This document shows positions 46,850-55,359 of a stretch of 64,000 nucleotides of DNA, piece by piece; positions within the stretch are counted from its first letter, which is position 1; the number at the start of each line of letters is the position of its first letter. The notes under the pieces are model-generated. The model did not search any database. It worked only from the letters and a program-made list of their open reading frames with translations, and was not told where the DNA came from. The stretch comes from Halomonas stenophila (GTDB lineage Bacteria; Pseudomonadota; Gammaproteobacteria; Pseudomonadales; Halomonadaceae), in contig NZ_JACHXR010000005.1 of the NCBI RefSeq assembly GCF_014192275.1, forward strand, positions 1-64,000, written 5' to 3'. Position numbers and translations under genes: made by a program.

Positions 46850-47827
46850 ATGAACGATCGCCAGGACAACCCCGACATCGATCTGATGACCGAGATCGCC
46901 ACCCTCTACTATGTGGAGGGCGAGACGCAGGAGGTCATCGCCAAGCGCCTGGGCATCTCGCGGGTCAGGGTCGGGCGCCTGCTCAAGCGGGCGCAGGCGG
47001 AGGGTATCGTCGATGTGCGCGTGCGCCAGCATCCCGCCGTGAGCGCCGAGATCGAGCAGGAGCTCAAGCGCCGCTTCGGCCTCAAGCGGGCGTTGATCGC
47101 CCTGGACAACGGCGATGTCGATGCCCAGCGTGCCTCGGTGGCCAGCCTGGTCGCCGACCATCTGTCACGCCGCCTGGAAGACGGCAGCATCGTGGCGGTG
47201 GGCATGGGGCGCAACGTAGGGGCGGTGGCCGACAACGCCTTCGACCACGGCGAGCGCCACTGCTCCTTCGTCTGTGCCATCGGCGGTTCACTGCGGGCCG
47301 GCGAGTACATGAACCCGGACCACATCTGCCGGCGACTGGCGCTGAAATACGGCGGCGACAGCGAGACCCTCTATGCGCCCGCTCTGGTGCAGAACGCCGA
47401 GTTGCGTGACGCCCTCTATGACAATCCCACGGTGCGCCAGACCCTGGACCGGGCGCGACGCGCCGATGTCGCGCTGATCGGCGTCGGTGACGTCAGCGAG
47501 GACAGCAACATGGTGCGCATGGGGTGGTTCTCGCCCCAGGAGATCGCCGAGGCCCGCTTGTCCGGTACCGTAGGCGACATGATGGGCTATGACTTCATCG
47601 ATATTCATGGCCAGCCGTCGACTACCCCCATGCAGGGGCGCGTGGTGGGCCTGACCATCGCCGACCTGGCGCGCATCCCCGATGTCATCGCCATCGCCAG
47701 CGAGAACACCAAGGCGGTGGGCATTCTCGGGGCGGTGCGTACCGGGGTGATCGACACCCTGGCCACCAGTGCCACTAACGCCCACACGATCATTCGCCTC
47801 GACGAGGCGACGGCCACCGAAGGCTGA
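46850..47827 (+). CDS. Second SorC-family regulator
   Basis: A 325-residue SorC-family transcription regulator. The helix-turn-helix is LYYVEGETQEVIAKRLGISRVRVGRLLKRAQ; the effector domain carries SIVAVGMGRNVGAVADNAF and IAIASENTKAVGILGAVRTG. It differs clearly from the EryD-like protein at 31454, so it is a paralogue rather than a recent duplicate. It follows the polyol permease by 155 nt. The start ATG 46850 is chosen from the conserved DLMTEIATLYYVEG context; its ribosome binding site is weak. A TCGTATGG element lies about 45 nt upstream of the start, like the dyads near rpiB, hinting at autoregulation. Confidence 0.88.
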   Translation: MNDRQDNPDIDLMTEIATLYYVEGETQEVIAKRLGISRVRVGRLLKRAQAEGIVDVRVRQHPAVSAEIEQELKRRFGLKRALIALDNGDVDAQRASVASLVADHLSRRLEDGSIVAVGMGRNVGAVADNAFDHGERHCSFVCAIGGSLRAGEYMNPDHICRRLALKYGGDSETLYAPALVQNAELRDALYDNPTVRQTLDRARRADVALIGVGDVSEDSNMVRMGWFSPQEIAEARLSGTVGDMMGYDFIDIHGQPSTTPMQGRVVGLTIADLARIPDVIAIASENTKAVGILGAVRTGVIDTLATSATNAHTIIRLDEATATEG

Positions 47828-47836
47828 GCCTCGCCG

Positions 47837-48952
47837 TCAGTGGGCGATGCCGGGGATCTCCACCTGGCGCGGGCAGGCCGTCCCGTCCGACGCGAAGAGG
47901 TGGCAGTGGTCGCCGGCCAGCCCCAGCACGACGGCCTGGTGCTCCTCGAGATGGGCCAGGCCGTCCAGGCGCTGGGTCAGGGTGCCCTCGACGCCTTCGA
48001 CCTGCAGGTGGGCGAGCGTCTCGTAGCCGAGCTTCTCGGCCACCATCAGCCGCGCCGTCAGCCGTGCCTCGCCCTGGTCGGGCGTCACGAAGTCCTCGGC
48101 GCGCACGCCCAGGGTGGCGGTCTCGCCGGCCGCGAGGCCGCGGCCGTCCACCGCCACGGCCAGCGTCTCGCCGGAGGGCAGGCGCACGCCGGTGCGCCGC
48201 GGGCCCGGGTCGACCACCGTCACCGGCAGGGTGTTGATGCGCGGTGAGCCGATGAACTCGGCCACCTCCAGGGTGTGCGGGAAGTGGTAGAGCGACAGCG
48301 GCGCGCCGACCTGGGCGATGCGGCCGCTCGAGAGCAGCACGATGCGGTCGGCCAACGTCATGGCCTCCACCTGGTCGTGGGTCACGTAGATCATGGTGGC
48401 GCCCAGGCGCTTGTGCAGCTCGGCGATCTGCACCCGCATCTCGACCCGCAGCGAGGCGTCGAGGTTGGACAGTGGCTCGTCGAACAGGAACACCGCCGGC
48501 TCCTTGACCAGGGTGCGGCCGATCGCCACCCGCTGGCGCTGGCCGCCGGAGAGGTCCTTGGGCTTGCGCTCGAGCAGCTCGGTGAGCTGCAGGATGCCGG
48601 CGGCGTGCTCGACCCGGCGGCGGATCTCGGCCTTGTCGGTGCGCGCCAGCTTGAGGCCGAAGGCCATGTTCTCGGCCACCGTCATGTGCGGGTAGAGCGC
48701 ATAGGACTGGAAGACCATGCCGATGTCGCGTTCCTGGGGCGGGATCTCGTTGATCCGCTCGCCGTTGAGGCACATCTCGCCGCGGGTGATGTCCTCGAGC
48801 CCGGCGACCATGCGCAGCAGGGTCGACTTGCCGCAGCCCGAGGGGCCGACGAAGACCACGAATTCGCCGTCGTTGATGGTCAGGTCGATGTCCCGTGAGA
48901 TCTCGACGCCGTCATAGTCCTTGCCGATGCTTTCGAGTGTCAGACGTCCCAT
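47837..48952 (-). CDS. malK: Maltose ABC transporter ATPase MalK
   Basis: A 371-residue ATPase of the MalK/UgpC class. Walker A is GPSGCGKSTLLRMVAGLED, the Q-loop lies in MVFQSYALYPHMTV, the signature is LSGGQRQRVAIGRTL and Walker B is VFLFDEPLSNLDASLR; a C-terminal OB-fold regulatory domain (TLGVRAEDFVTPDQGEARL) follows. It is the missing energiser for MalFG, 18 kb away on the other strand. In E. coli this regulatory domain also binds MalT. GAGGAGG precedes the ATG by 7 nt. Its start overlaps the alpha-glucosidase stop by 13 nt, so the two are co-translated. Confidence 0.93.
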   Translation of the reverse strand: MGRLTLESIGKDYDGVEISRDIDLTINDGEFVVFVGPSGCGKSTLLRMVAGLEDITRGEMCLNGERINEIPPQERDIGMVFQSYALYPHMTVAENMAFGLKLARTDKAEIRRRVEHAAGILQLTELLERKPKDLSGGQRQRVAIGRTLVKEPAVFLFDEPLSNLDASLRVEMRVQIAELHKRLGATMIYVTHDQVEAMTLADRIVLLSSGRIAQVGAPLSLYHFPHTLEVAEFIGSPRINTLPVTVVDPGPRRTGVRLPSGETLAVAVDGRGLAAGETATLGVRAEDFVTPDQGEARLTARLMVAEKLGYETLAHLQVEGVEGTLTQRLDGLAHLEEHQAVVLGLAGDHCHLFASDGTACPRQVEIPGIAH

Positions 48953-50616
48953 TGCGCATCCTCCTCGTCGGATTGCGGGCAGCGGGCGATGGCGATGCCA
49001 TACGCCGGCAGAGTGAGAGTGCCGTCCTGCCAGGCGCCGTTGACCATCGCCGGCGCCTCCTCGAGGCCCTGGGCCTGGCGTGGGGCCGGCAACTCGCGGG
49101 GCTCATCGGCGAAGTTCAGCGCCACCAGCAGACGGCTGCCCTGATGAGTGCGCTCGAGGCACAGCACCTCGTCACGCACCGGGTGGTAGCGAATCTCGCC
49201 CTTGACCAGGGCCGGCTGGGTGCGGCGGAAGGCCAGGAAGGCGCGAGTGGCGTTGAGCAGCGAGTCGGAGTCGGCCTCCTGCCGGTCCACGGCCAGGCCC
49301 CGGTGGGCATCGGGCACCGGTAACCAGGGGGTGGCCCGGGAGAAGCCGCCCTGGCGGGCGTCGGCCTGCCAGGGCATGGGCGTGCGGCAGCCATCGCGGC
49401 CCTTGTAGGCCGGCCAGAAGGTGATGCCGGCGGGGTCGACCAGTTGCTCGAAGGTCAACTCGGCCTCGGTCTGGCCCAGCTCCTCGCCCTGGTAGAGGCA
49501 GACACTGCCGCGCTGGGTGAGCAGGAAGACCAGGTAGAGGCGCAGCTTTGCTGCGTGGCCCTCGGCGTCCCAGCGGGTGGCCAGCCGGGTGACGTCGTGG
49601 TTGCCCAGCGCCCAGCACGGCCAGCCGTCACCGATGCGCGCCTCCATGGTGGCGAGCGTCTCGCGCAGGAAGGCCGGGTCATGGCGATCGCCGAGCAGGT
49701 CGAAGGAATAGGCCATGTGCAGCCGGTTGCCGCCCTGGGTGTATTCGGCCATCACGCCCAGCGAGTCGTCGTCGCCGACCTCGCCGACGCTGGTGGTGCC
49801 GGGATACTCGTCGAGCAGCGTCCTCAGCCGCTCCAGGAAGGCCAGGTTCTCCGGCTGGGTCTTGTCGTACAGGTGCAACTGGTAGCCGTAGGGATTATCC
49901 GGGCGCACCCCGATGAAACCCTCCACGATCTCCTCGCGGGGCGGGTTGTCCTTGAGCTCGCCGTGGGTGCAGAAGTTCACCGCATCCAGGCGGAAGCCGT
50001 CGACGCCGCGCTCCAGCCAGAAGCGCACCTCGCCGAGGATGGCCTCGACCACCTCGGGGTGGCGGAAGTTGAGGTCCGGCTGCTCGACCAGGAAGTTGTG
50101 CAGGTAGTACTGGCAGCGGCGGGTGTCCCACTGCCAGGCGCTGCCGCCGAAGATCGCCTGCCAGTTGGTGGGCGGGGCGCCGTCGGGCCGAGGGTCGGCC
50201 CACACGTACCAGTCGGCCCTGGGGTTGTCGCGGCTCTGTCGGCTCTCCTGGAACCAGGCATGCTGGTCGGAGGTGTGGGAGAGCACCTGGTCGATGGTGA
50301 CCTTGAGCCCCCGGGCGTGGGCGGCCTCCACCAGGCGGTCGAAGTCCGCCAGGGTGCCGAACATCGGATCGACGCCACGGTAGTCACTGACGTCGTAGCC
50401 GAAGTCCTTCATCGGCGAGGTGAAGAAGGGCGACAGCCAGATGGCATCGACATTCAGCGAGGCGATGTAGTCGAGCTTGTCGATCACGCCCTGCAGGTCG
50501 CCGATGCCGTCGCCATTGGTGTCCAGGAAGCTGCGCGGGTAGATCTGGTAGATCACCGCGCCGCGCCACCAGTCGGCGCCCTGGCGGCCGAGGTACTGGG
50601 AGGTGTCAGTGGTCAT
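48940..50616 (-). CDS. GH13 alpha-glucosidase (HaG-like)
   Basis: Cytosolic oligosaccharide-hydrolysing GH13 enzyme, 558 residues, close in pattern to the Halomonas alpha-glucosidase HaG. It opens with WWRGAVIYQIYPRSFLDTNG and has GIGDLQGVIDKLDYIASL, the nucleophile Asp211 in DGFRLDAVNF, the acid/base Glu279 in TSVGEVGDDD and the third carboxylate Asp341 in LGNHDVTR. No signal peptide is present, so it acts on imported maltose or maltodextrin and releases glucose. It sits between malT and malK on the minus strand, completing the regulon. Confidence 0.94.
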   Translation of the reverse strand: MTTDTSQYLGRQGADWWRGAVIYQIYPRSFLDTNGDGIGDLQGVIDKLDYIASLNVDAIWLSPFFTSPMKDFGYDVSDYRGVDPMFGTLADFDRLVEAAHARGLKVTIDQVLSHTSDQHAWFQESRQSRDNPRADWYVWADPRPDGAPPTNWQAIFGGSAWQWDTRRCQYYLHNFLVEQPDLNFRHPEVVEAILGEVRFWLERGVDGFRLDAVNFCTHGELKDNPPREEIVEGFIGVRPDNPYGYQLHLYDKTQPENLAFLERLRTLLDEYPGTTSVGEVGDDDSLGVMAEYTQGGNRLHMAYSFDLLGDRHDPAFLRETLATMEARIGDGWPCWALGNHDVTRLATRWDAEGHAAKLRLYLVFLLTQRGSVCLYQGEELGQTEAELTFEQLVDPAGITFWPAYKGRDGCRTPMPWQADARQGGFSRATPWLPVPDAHRGLAVDRQEADSDSLLNATRAFLAFRRTQPALVKGEIRYHPVRDEVLCLERTHQGSRLLVALNFADEPRELPAPRQAQGLEEAPAMVNGAWQDGTLTLPAYGIAIARCPQSDEEDAQWDV

Positions 50617-50743
50617 GGGCCTTGTCCTTGTCGTGGATCTCGATGGCGGGCGCGGTTGCGTGCCGCCACGCGGGGCGCCCGCCGCACGGGAGGAGCTGTC
50701 GATCCATGGTGGCGGGAGTACCGACGAGAGAGATCCTCCCGTC

Positions 50744-50776
50744 GGGGACCAGGCAGGCGTAGGCGGGGGGAGGAGG
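50744..50776 (+). promoter_or_regulatory. MalT-box matches between malT and the alpha-glucosidase gene
   Basis: GGGGAGGAGG at 50767-50776 fits the MalT consensus GGGGA(G/T)GAGG exactly, and GGGGACCAGG at 50744-50753 fits 8 of 10 positions in the same orientation. They lie between the malT stop and the start of the alpha-glucosidase gene, where a promoter for the glucosidase-malK pair is expected. Confidence 0.45.
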
Positions 50777-50795
50777 GGGAGTGACTACTCCCCCT
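50774..50795 (-). terminator. Hairpin overlapping the malT stop
   Basis: AGGGGGAGT-GACT-ACTCCCCCT is a perfect 9-bp stem with a 4-nt loop that includes the malT stop codon. No T-run follows on the minus strand. It may attenuate read-through from malT into the glucosidase gene. Confidence 0.4.
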
Positions 50796-53496
50796 GGATA
50801 CGAGTGAGGAGGTCGCCGGCCAGGGCGATGGCCTCCTCGCGGCGGCGGATGTTCTGTTTCTGGTAGAGGCTGCGGATGTGCGTCTTGACGGTGGTGGGGG
50901 CCACCGAGAGCTGCTCGGCGATCTGCTCGTTGGACAACCCGGCGTGGATCAGGCCGAGGATCTGCCATTCGCGCCGGGTCAGTGGCGAGGTGCGAATCAG
51001 TTCGGGCACGTCGGGGCGGGCGACGATGTCGGCGATCACGGTGTCGTCGAGCATCAGGCGCACCGCGCGACCGAAGTCGCGCTGGCGGCCGGCCAGCTCG
51101 ATCAGGCGCTCGGCCCGCGCGCGGGACAGCTCATCGAGCCCGCCGTCCTCGAGCAGGGCCCCGAGCATGTCGACCAGCGGCTTGCCCAGGCGCAGGAAGC
51201 TGCCGATGAGGGCCGTGCGCGAGGCCAACTCGAGGGCACTCGCCATGTGGGCCAGCGCCGCTGCCTCGTGGCCGCATTGCCATTCCAGCGCCGCCAGGCA
51301 CAGCCGGTTGCGGTTGGCATCGGTGACCAGCCCGAAGCGCCGGGTCTGTGTCTCCAGGGTCTCCAGCAGGGCCCGGGCCTCGTCGGTGTGGCCGAGCAGC
51401 ATCAGCGCCCGGGCATGATTGCGCACGTTGGCCTGGGCGAAGTGGTTGCTGGCGGTGTCGGGCTCGGCGGGCGGCGCCTCCTGCAGCCAGCGGGCCACGG
51501 CGTCGCGGTCGTCGTTGGCCTGCCACCAGGCCAGCAGGGTGGCGTGGGCGTTGGCCCGCCAGTCGATGTGATAGTCGCCGTCGGCGAGGATCTTGCGGAT
51601 GCGGCGGATGTGGTCGGCACACTGCGCCTGGTCGCCGCGGGCCTGGGCGACCTTGGCCAGGACGACGTGGCACTGCAGGGTCCAGTGCTCGCCCTGATTG
51701 TCGAGCACGGCGATACCGGCCAGCGCCGCCTGCTCGGCCTCGTCCAGGCGGTGCCATTCCCACAGCAGCTGGCTGCGGATGCGGTACAGGAACTCGGCCA
51801 CCGGCAGGCGATCCAGGACGCAGTGCTCGATATGCGCGAAGGCGCGCTCCTGGATATCGAAGGCGGCCTGCAGCCGACCCTGGGCGACCAGGGTCTCCGA
51901 ATGGTGGCACAGCGCCCATAGCATCAGCTGGTCATCGCCGATGTGCCTGGCCTCCTGTTCCACCGCCTGGATGCGGGTCAGCGACTCCTCGAGATGGCCC
52001 TGGACGAAGCGTGACTCACAGAGAATGGCGCCAGCCGAGACCGGGGTGGCGGCCAGGTAACGCGCCGGCAGGGTGAGGGCATGTTCGGCCAGCGGGGCGG
52101 CCCGCTCGGCGTCGCCCTGGTTGATCGCCAGTTGCGCGCGCAGGGTGGCGAACTCGGCGGCGAGTTCCTGCCAGGCGGGTTCGTCGAGTTGGGCCTCGAT
52201 CCAGCCGATGGCCTGGGCGGTACGGTTGAACTGGTACTGGGCGTGCGAGACCCAGCCGTGGATCAGCGTGAGGCGTGGCGAGGCGCCGACACGCGGCTCG
52301 CCGAGTGTCGCCAGGGCCCGCGCCAGCAGCGCGAAGTGGCCGTGGGCCAGCAGGTAGGGGCCCTGATCCTCGATCAAGGCCACCAGGGCGTCGGGGTCGT
52401 CGGCCTCGATGGCCTGGGCCAGCGCCAGGGCCGGGTCGCCCAGCGCCAGCCAGGCCTGGCTGGCGCGGCCGTGGAGCCGGCGCTGGGTGTCCAGGCTCAA
52501 CTCGTGGCGGCGGTGACGCAGGTACTGTGCGAACAGGACATGGAAGCGGCACCACTGGTCGTGGGGGTCGGGGCGATGCAGGAACAGGCCGGTCTGCTCC
52601 AGGGCCTCCAGGCGCTGGGTGACCCGGTCGCCGTCCAGCAGTCGTGCCACCAGCGGCGGCGAGAATCGCTCCAGCACCCCGAGCCGCAGCAACAGTTCCT
52701 GGTCGGAAGCGTCGAGGCTGGCGTTCAGCAGGTCGTCGAACCAGGCCACGAAGTCCGGATGCGCCCCGGACAGGCGCTCGAGCAGCGCATCGAAGCCGGC
52801 CCGGGTGGTGGTGCGCTCGATCAGCCAGGTCAGGGCCATCGGCCAGCCCTCGGTGAGGCGCAGGGCACGCTCCAGGCTGACACGAGTCGGCGGGAAGCTG
52901 AGCTGCTCGGCGCACAGGGTCTGCGCCTCCTCCTGGTCGAGGGCCAGCTGTGCCACGTCGATCTCCTCCAGTTCGCCGCGCAGTCGCATGGCCGGCAGGC
53001 CCAGGGCGGGGCGGGAGCGGGACACCAGCGTCAGGGTCAGCCAGCGCGGCTGATGGCGCAGCCAATGAGCCAGCCCCTCGAGAATGGTGGGATGACGGAT
53101 GTGCTCGAACTCGTCGATCACCAGCCGACAGGGTGAGGCTTCGGCGGGCAGGCCGGCCAGCCAGGCCTCCAGCTGCGCATCGAAGGGGAGGGCGTCATCC
53201 ACTGCCGGCAGCGAGACCGCCAGGTGCTCGCGGCACAGCCGCGCGAGGGCGGCGGCGAAATAGGCGGCGAAGCGCGCCGGCTCGTCATCGCAGGCATCCA
53301 GGCGCAGCCAGCTTGCCGTCTGCTCCAGGGCGGGCAGCCGCTCGGCGACCAGGGTGCTCTTGCCGTAGCCCGGGGGCGCCATGACCAGCAGTACCCTGAC
53401 GCGCTCGTCGAGGACGAAGTGATCGTTGAGGCGCGGTCGGGCCACCAGTGAGATGGGCAATGGCGGGGGCGCGAGCTTTTCCTGGATCAGCGGCAT
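50785..53496 (-). CDS. malT: Maltose regulon activator MalT
   Basis: Large ATP-dependent LuxR-family activator (LAL/STAND type). With the start at ATG 53496 the product is 903 residues, almost exactly the size of E. coli MalT (901). The N-terminus is MPLIQEKLAPPPLPISLVARPRLNDH, the nucleotide-binding site is MAPPGYGKSTLVAERL, a long helical repeat region follows, and the C-terminal LuxR helix-turn-helix is LTRREWQILGLIHAGLSNEQI...TVKTHIRSLYQKQNIRRREEAI. In E. coli MalT is activated by maltotriose and ATP. GGGAG lies about 6 nt before the chosen ATG; an upstream ATG at 53517 adds seven residues. Confidence 0.93.
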   Translation of the reverse strand: MPLIQEKLAPPPLPISLVARPRLNDHFVLDERVRVLLVMAPPGYGKSTLVAERLPALEQTASWLRLDACDDEPARFAAYFAAALARLCREHLAVSLPAVDDALPFDAQLEAWLAGLPAEASPCRLVIDEFEHIRHPTILEGLAHWLRHQPRWLTLTLVSRSRPALGLPAMRLRGELEEIDVAQLALDQEEAQTLCAEQLSFPPTRVSLERALRLTEGWPMALTWLIERTTTRAGFDALLERLSGAHPDFVAWFDDLLNASLDASDQELLLRLGVLERFSPPLVARLLDGDRVTQRLEALEQTGLFLHRPDPHDQWCRFHVLFAQYLRHRRHELSLDTQRRLHGRASQAWLALGDPALALAQAIEADDPDALVALIEDQGPYLLAHGHFALLARALATLGEPRVGASPRLTLIHGWVSHAQYQFNRTAQAIGWIEAQLDEPAWQELAAEFATLRAQLAINQGDAERAAPLAEHALTLPARYLAATPVSAGAILCESRFVQGHLEESLTRIQAVEQEARHIGDDQLMLWALCHHSETLVAQGRLQAAFDIQERAFAHIEHCVLDRLPVAEFLYRIRSQLLWEWHRLDEAEQAALAGIAVLDNQGEHWTLQCHVVLAKVAQARGDQAQCADHIRRIRKILADGDYHIDWRANAHATLLAWWQANDDRDAVARWLQEAPPAEPDTASNHFAQANVRNHARALMLLGHTDEARALLETLETQTRRFGLVTDANRNRLCLAALEWQCGHEAAALAHMASALELASRTALIGSFLRLGKPLVDMLGALLEDGGLDELSRARAERLIELAGRQRDFGRAVRLMLDDTVIADIVARPDVPELIRTSPLTRREWQILGLIHAGLSNEQIAEQLSVAPTTVKTHIRSLYQKQNIRRREEAIALAGDLLTRIQGE

Positions 53497-53643
53497 CGGG
53501 ACTCCCGAGACGAGCATGGCTGGCCGGGTATTATGCCCGAGAGGCCGGCGGGACCGATGATGGCTACGACGAAGGTCCAAGGTGAGAACGTCACCCTCAG
53601 GGCCCGGCAGGCGCCGCCGCGCCGGGCCCGCGTCGCGGATTCC

Positions 53644-54696
53644 TCAGTCGCCGCCCGAGGCGGCCCCGCCGACCATGCCGCTGCGCAGCCCCTCCCGGGG
53701 GGCCTGCGAGCGGAGGTGGTTGGCCACGGCGTCTTCGGGGGAGCCGGCCATCTCGCGGAACATGCCCATGGAGCCGAGCAGGGCGGAGGACTCGTAGGGC
53801 ACGAAGACCCGCTCGCCGTGCTGGGCCATGGTGGGCAGGGCCTTGATATAGCTCTGGCCCAGCAGGTAGCCCACCACGGTGCGCTTGTTCTCCTCGCTGG
53901 CGCCGATGGCGCCCAGCACCAGCTTGATCGACTCCTGCTCCCCCTGGGCGCGCAGGATGGCCGATTCCTTGTCGCCCTGGGCGTTGAGGATCGCCGACTC
54001 CCGCTGGCCCTGGGCCTTGGCGATGGCCGCCGCCTTCTCGCCCTCGGCCTCGGTCACGGTGGCCCGGCGTCGGCGCTCGGCGGCCATCTGCAGGCGCATG
54101 GCGGACTCCACCTCCTCGGGCATGGCGATGTCCTGCACCTCGACCCGGGAGATCTTCACCCCCCACTTGGAGGCGGCCTCCTCCATGGAGGACTGGATCT
54201 CGTTATTGACCTCGGCACGCGACTCGAACAGCTTGTCGAGTTCCATCTTGCCGACCACCGAGCGCAGGGTAGTCTTGGCCAGCACTTCCACCGCCTGGCT
54301 TATGTTCTCCACCTCGTAGACGGCGCGCTTGGGATCGATGATCTGGTAGTAGAGGGCGCCATTGATGGTGACCGTGACATTGTCGGTGGTCACCACCGGC
54401 TGGCCGGGGAAGTCCATCACCGTCTCGCGGCGGTCGATGCGGGTCTCGTCACTGGTGATGGCCTGGTAGTCCTCGCCGAGCTTGCGGTAGCGGATCATGG
54501 TGATGGCGCGAGGCTGCTCGATGAAGGGGATGATGATGTTGATGCCGCTCTCCAGGAGCCGGCTGAACGACCCCAGGCGCTCGATGACCATCACCTCGGA
54601 CTGGCGGACGACCACCAGGCCCTTGGCGATGATCAGGATGCCGATGACGACGATGATCAGGCTGAGAATCAGCCCCGGATTGACGGGCAGGTCCAT
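53644..54696 (-). CDS. SPFH/stomatin-like membrane protein (QmcA type)
   Basis: A 350-residue SPFH-domain protein with one N-terminal membrane helix (ILSLIIVVIGILIIAKGLVVV), the band-7 domain (VMVIERLGSFSRLLESGINIIIPF to KISRVEVQDIAMPEEV) and a long Ala/Glu/Gln coiled coil (AAIAKAQGQRESAILNAQGD). Such proteins form large membrane-associated oligomers and work with NfeD partners in membrane microdomain organisation or protease control. The ATG at 54696 has AAGGAG 8 nt upstream; ATG 54702, overlapping the NfeD stop, would add two residues. It forms a two-gene operon with the NfeD gene. Confidence 0.92.
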   Translation of the reverse strand: MDLPVNPGLILSLIIVVIGILIIAKGLVVVRQSEVMVIERLGSFSRLLESGINIIIPFIEQPRAITMIRYRKLGEDYQAITSDETRIDRRETVMDFPGQPVVTTDNVTVTINGALYYQIIDPKRAVYEVENISQAVEVLAKTTLRSVVGKMELDKLFESRAEVNNEIQSSMEEAASKWGVKISRVEVQDIAMPEEVESAMRLQMAAERRRRATVTEAEGEKAAAIAKAQGQRESAILNAQGDKESAILRAQGEQESIKLVLGAIGASEENKRTVVGYLLGQSYIKALPTMAQHGERVFVPYESSALLGSMGMFREMAGSPEDAVANHLRSQAPREGLRSGMVGGAASGGD

Positions 54697-54698
54697 GC

Positions 54699-55157
54699 TC
54701 ATTGCTCCTTGGAAGTGGCGAGGCGGACGACGGCCGTGGTGCCGTCGAACTCCTCGAAGATCACGCGGGTCCCCACCGGCGGGTCGGTATCGCCGCTGCC
54801 GGCGAGGCGGATCCGATAGAAGTCGCCATTGATCTTGATGCCGCAGGCACCGTCGAAGTCGCGCGCCAGGACCGTGAAGGCCCGGCCCTTCTCCACGCCG
54901 GTGCCGGTGGTGCCGTAGGCCACGCCCCTGGGCGAGAAGCGGGGACGAATCACCATGATTGCCAGCGGCGCCAGCAGGCCCGAGAACACGCCCATCCCCA
55001 GCAGCTGCCATGACAGGGAGAGGCCCAGTGCAGCGAGGGCGGCGGTCAGGGCGGCCGCCACCCCCAGGGCCAGCAGCAGCAGGGCGCCCGAGGTCAACTC
55101 GGCGAGCCCCAGCAGCAGGGCAATGGCCAGCCAGGCATAGGCGGGATTCCAGTCCAT
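54699..55157 (-). CDS. NfeD-like membrane protein
   Basis: A 152-residue short NfeD protein: about three N-terminal membrane helices (YAWLAIALLLGLAELTSGALLLLALGVAAALTAAL in two parts, then LLGMGVFSGLLAPLAIMVI) and a C-terminal OB-fold domain (GTGVEKGRAFTVLARDFDGACGIKINGDFYRIR). NfeD proteins pair with SPFH proteins, here the next gene, overlapping by a few nucleotides at the stop/start. GGAG lies 7 nt before the ATG. Confidence 0.88.
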   Translation of the reverse strand: MDWNPAYAWLAIALLLGLAELTSGALLLLALGVAAALTAALAALGLSLSWQLLGMGVFSGLLAPLAIMVIRPRFSPRGVAYGTTGTGVEKGRAFTVLARDFDGACGIKINGDFYRIRLAGSGDTDPPVGTRVIFEEFDGTTAVVRLATSKEQ

Positions 55158-55359
55158 GTGGACTCCGTGGTGTCGTGTCTGCGGTGTGGTGGCACCGCCA
55201 GCCAGAGGGCGATCGCCTCGCCGGGAGGTCCCCAGCCCATTATTAGCATAATGTGGTGCATTGGACCTGCAGGATTTTCCACGTCGGCTTAACTAGATTG
55301 ACACCTTGAGGGCGTATCACTTGTGGCCCGTCACCGCCGATCATCAGAGGAAAGACGTC

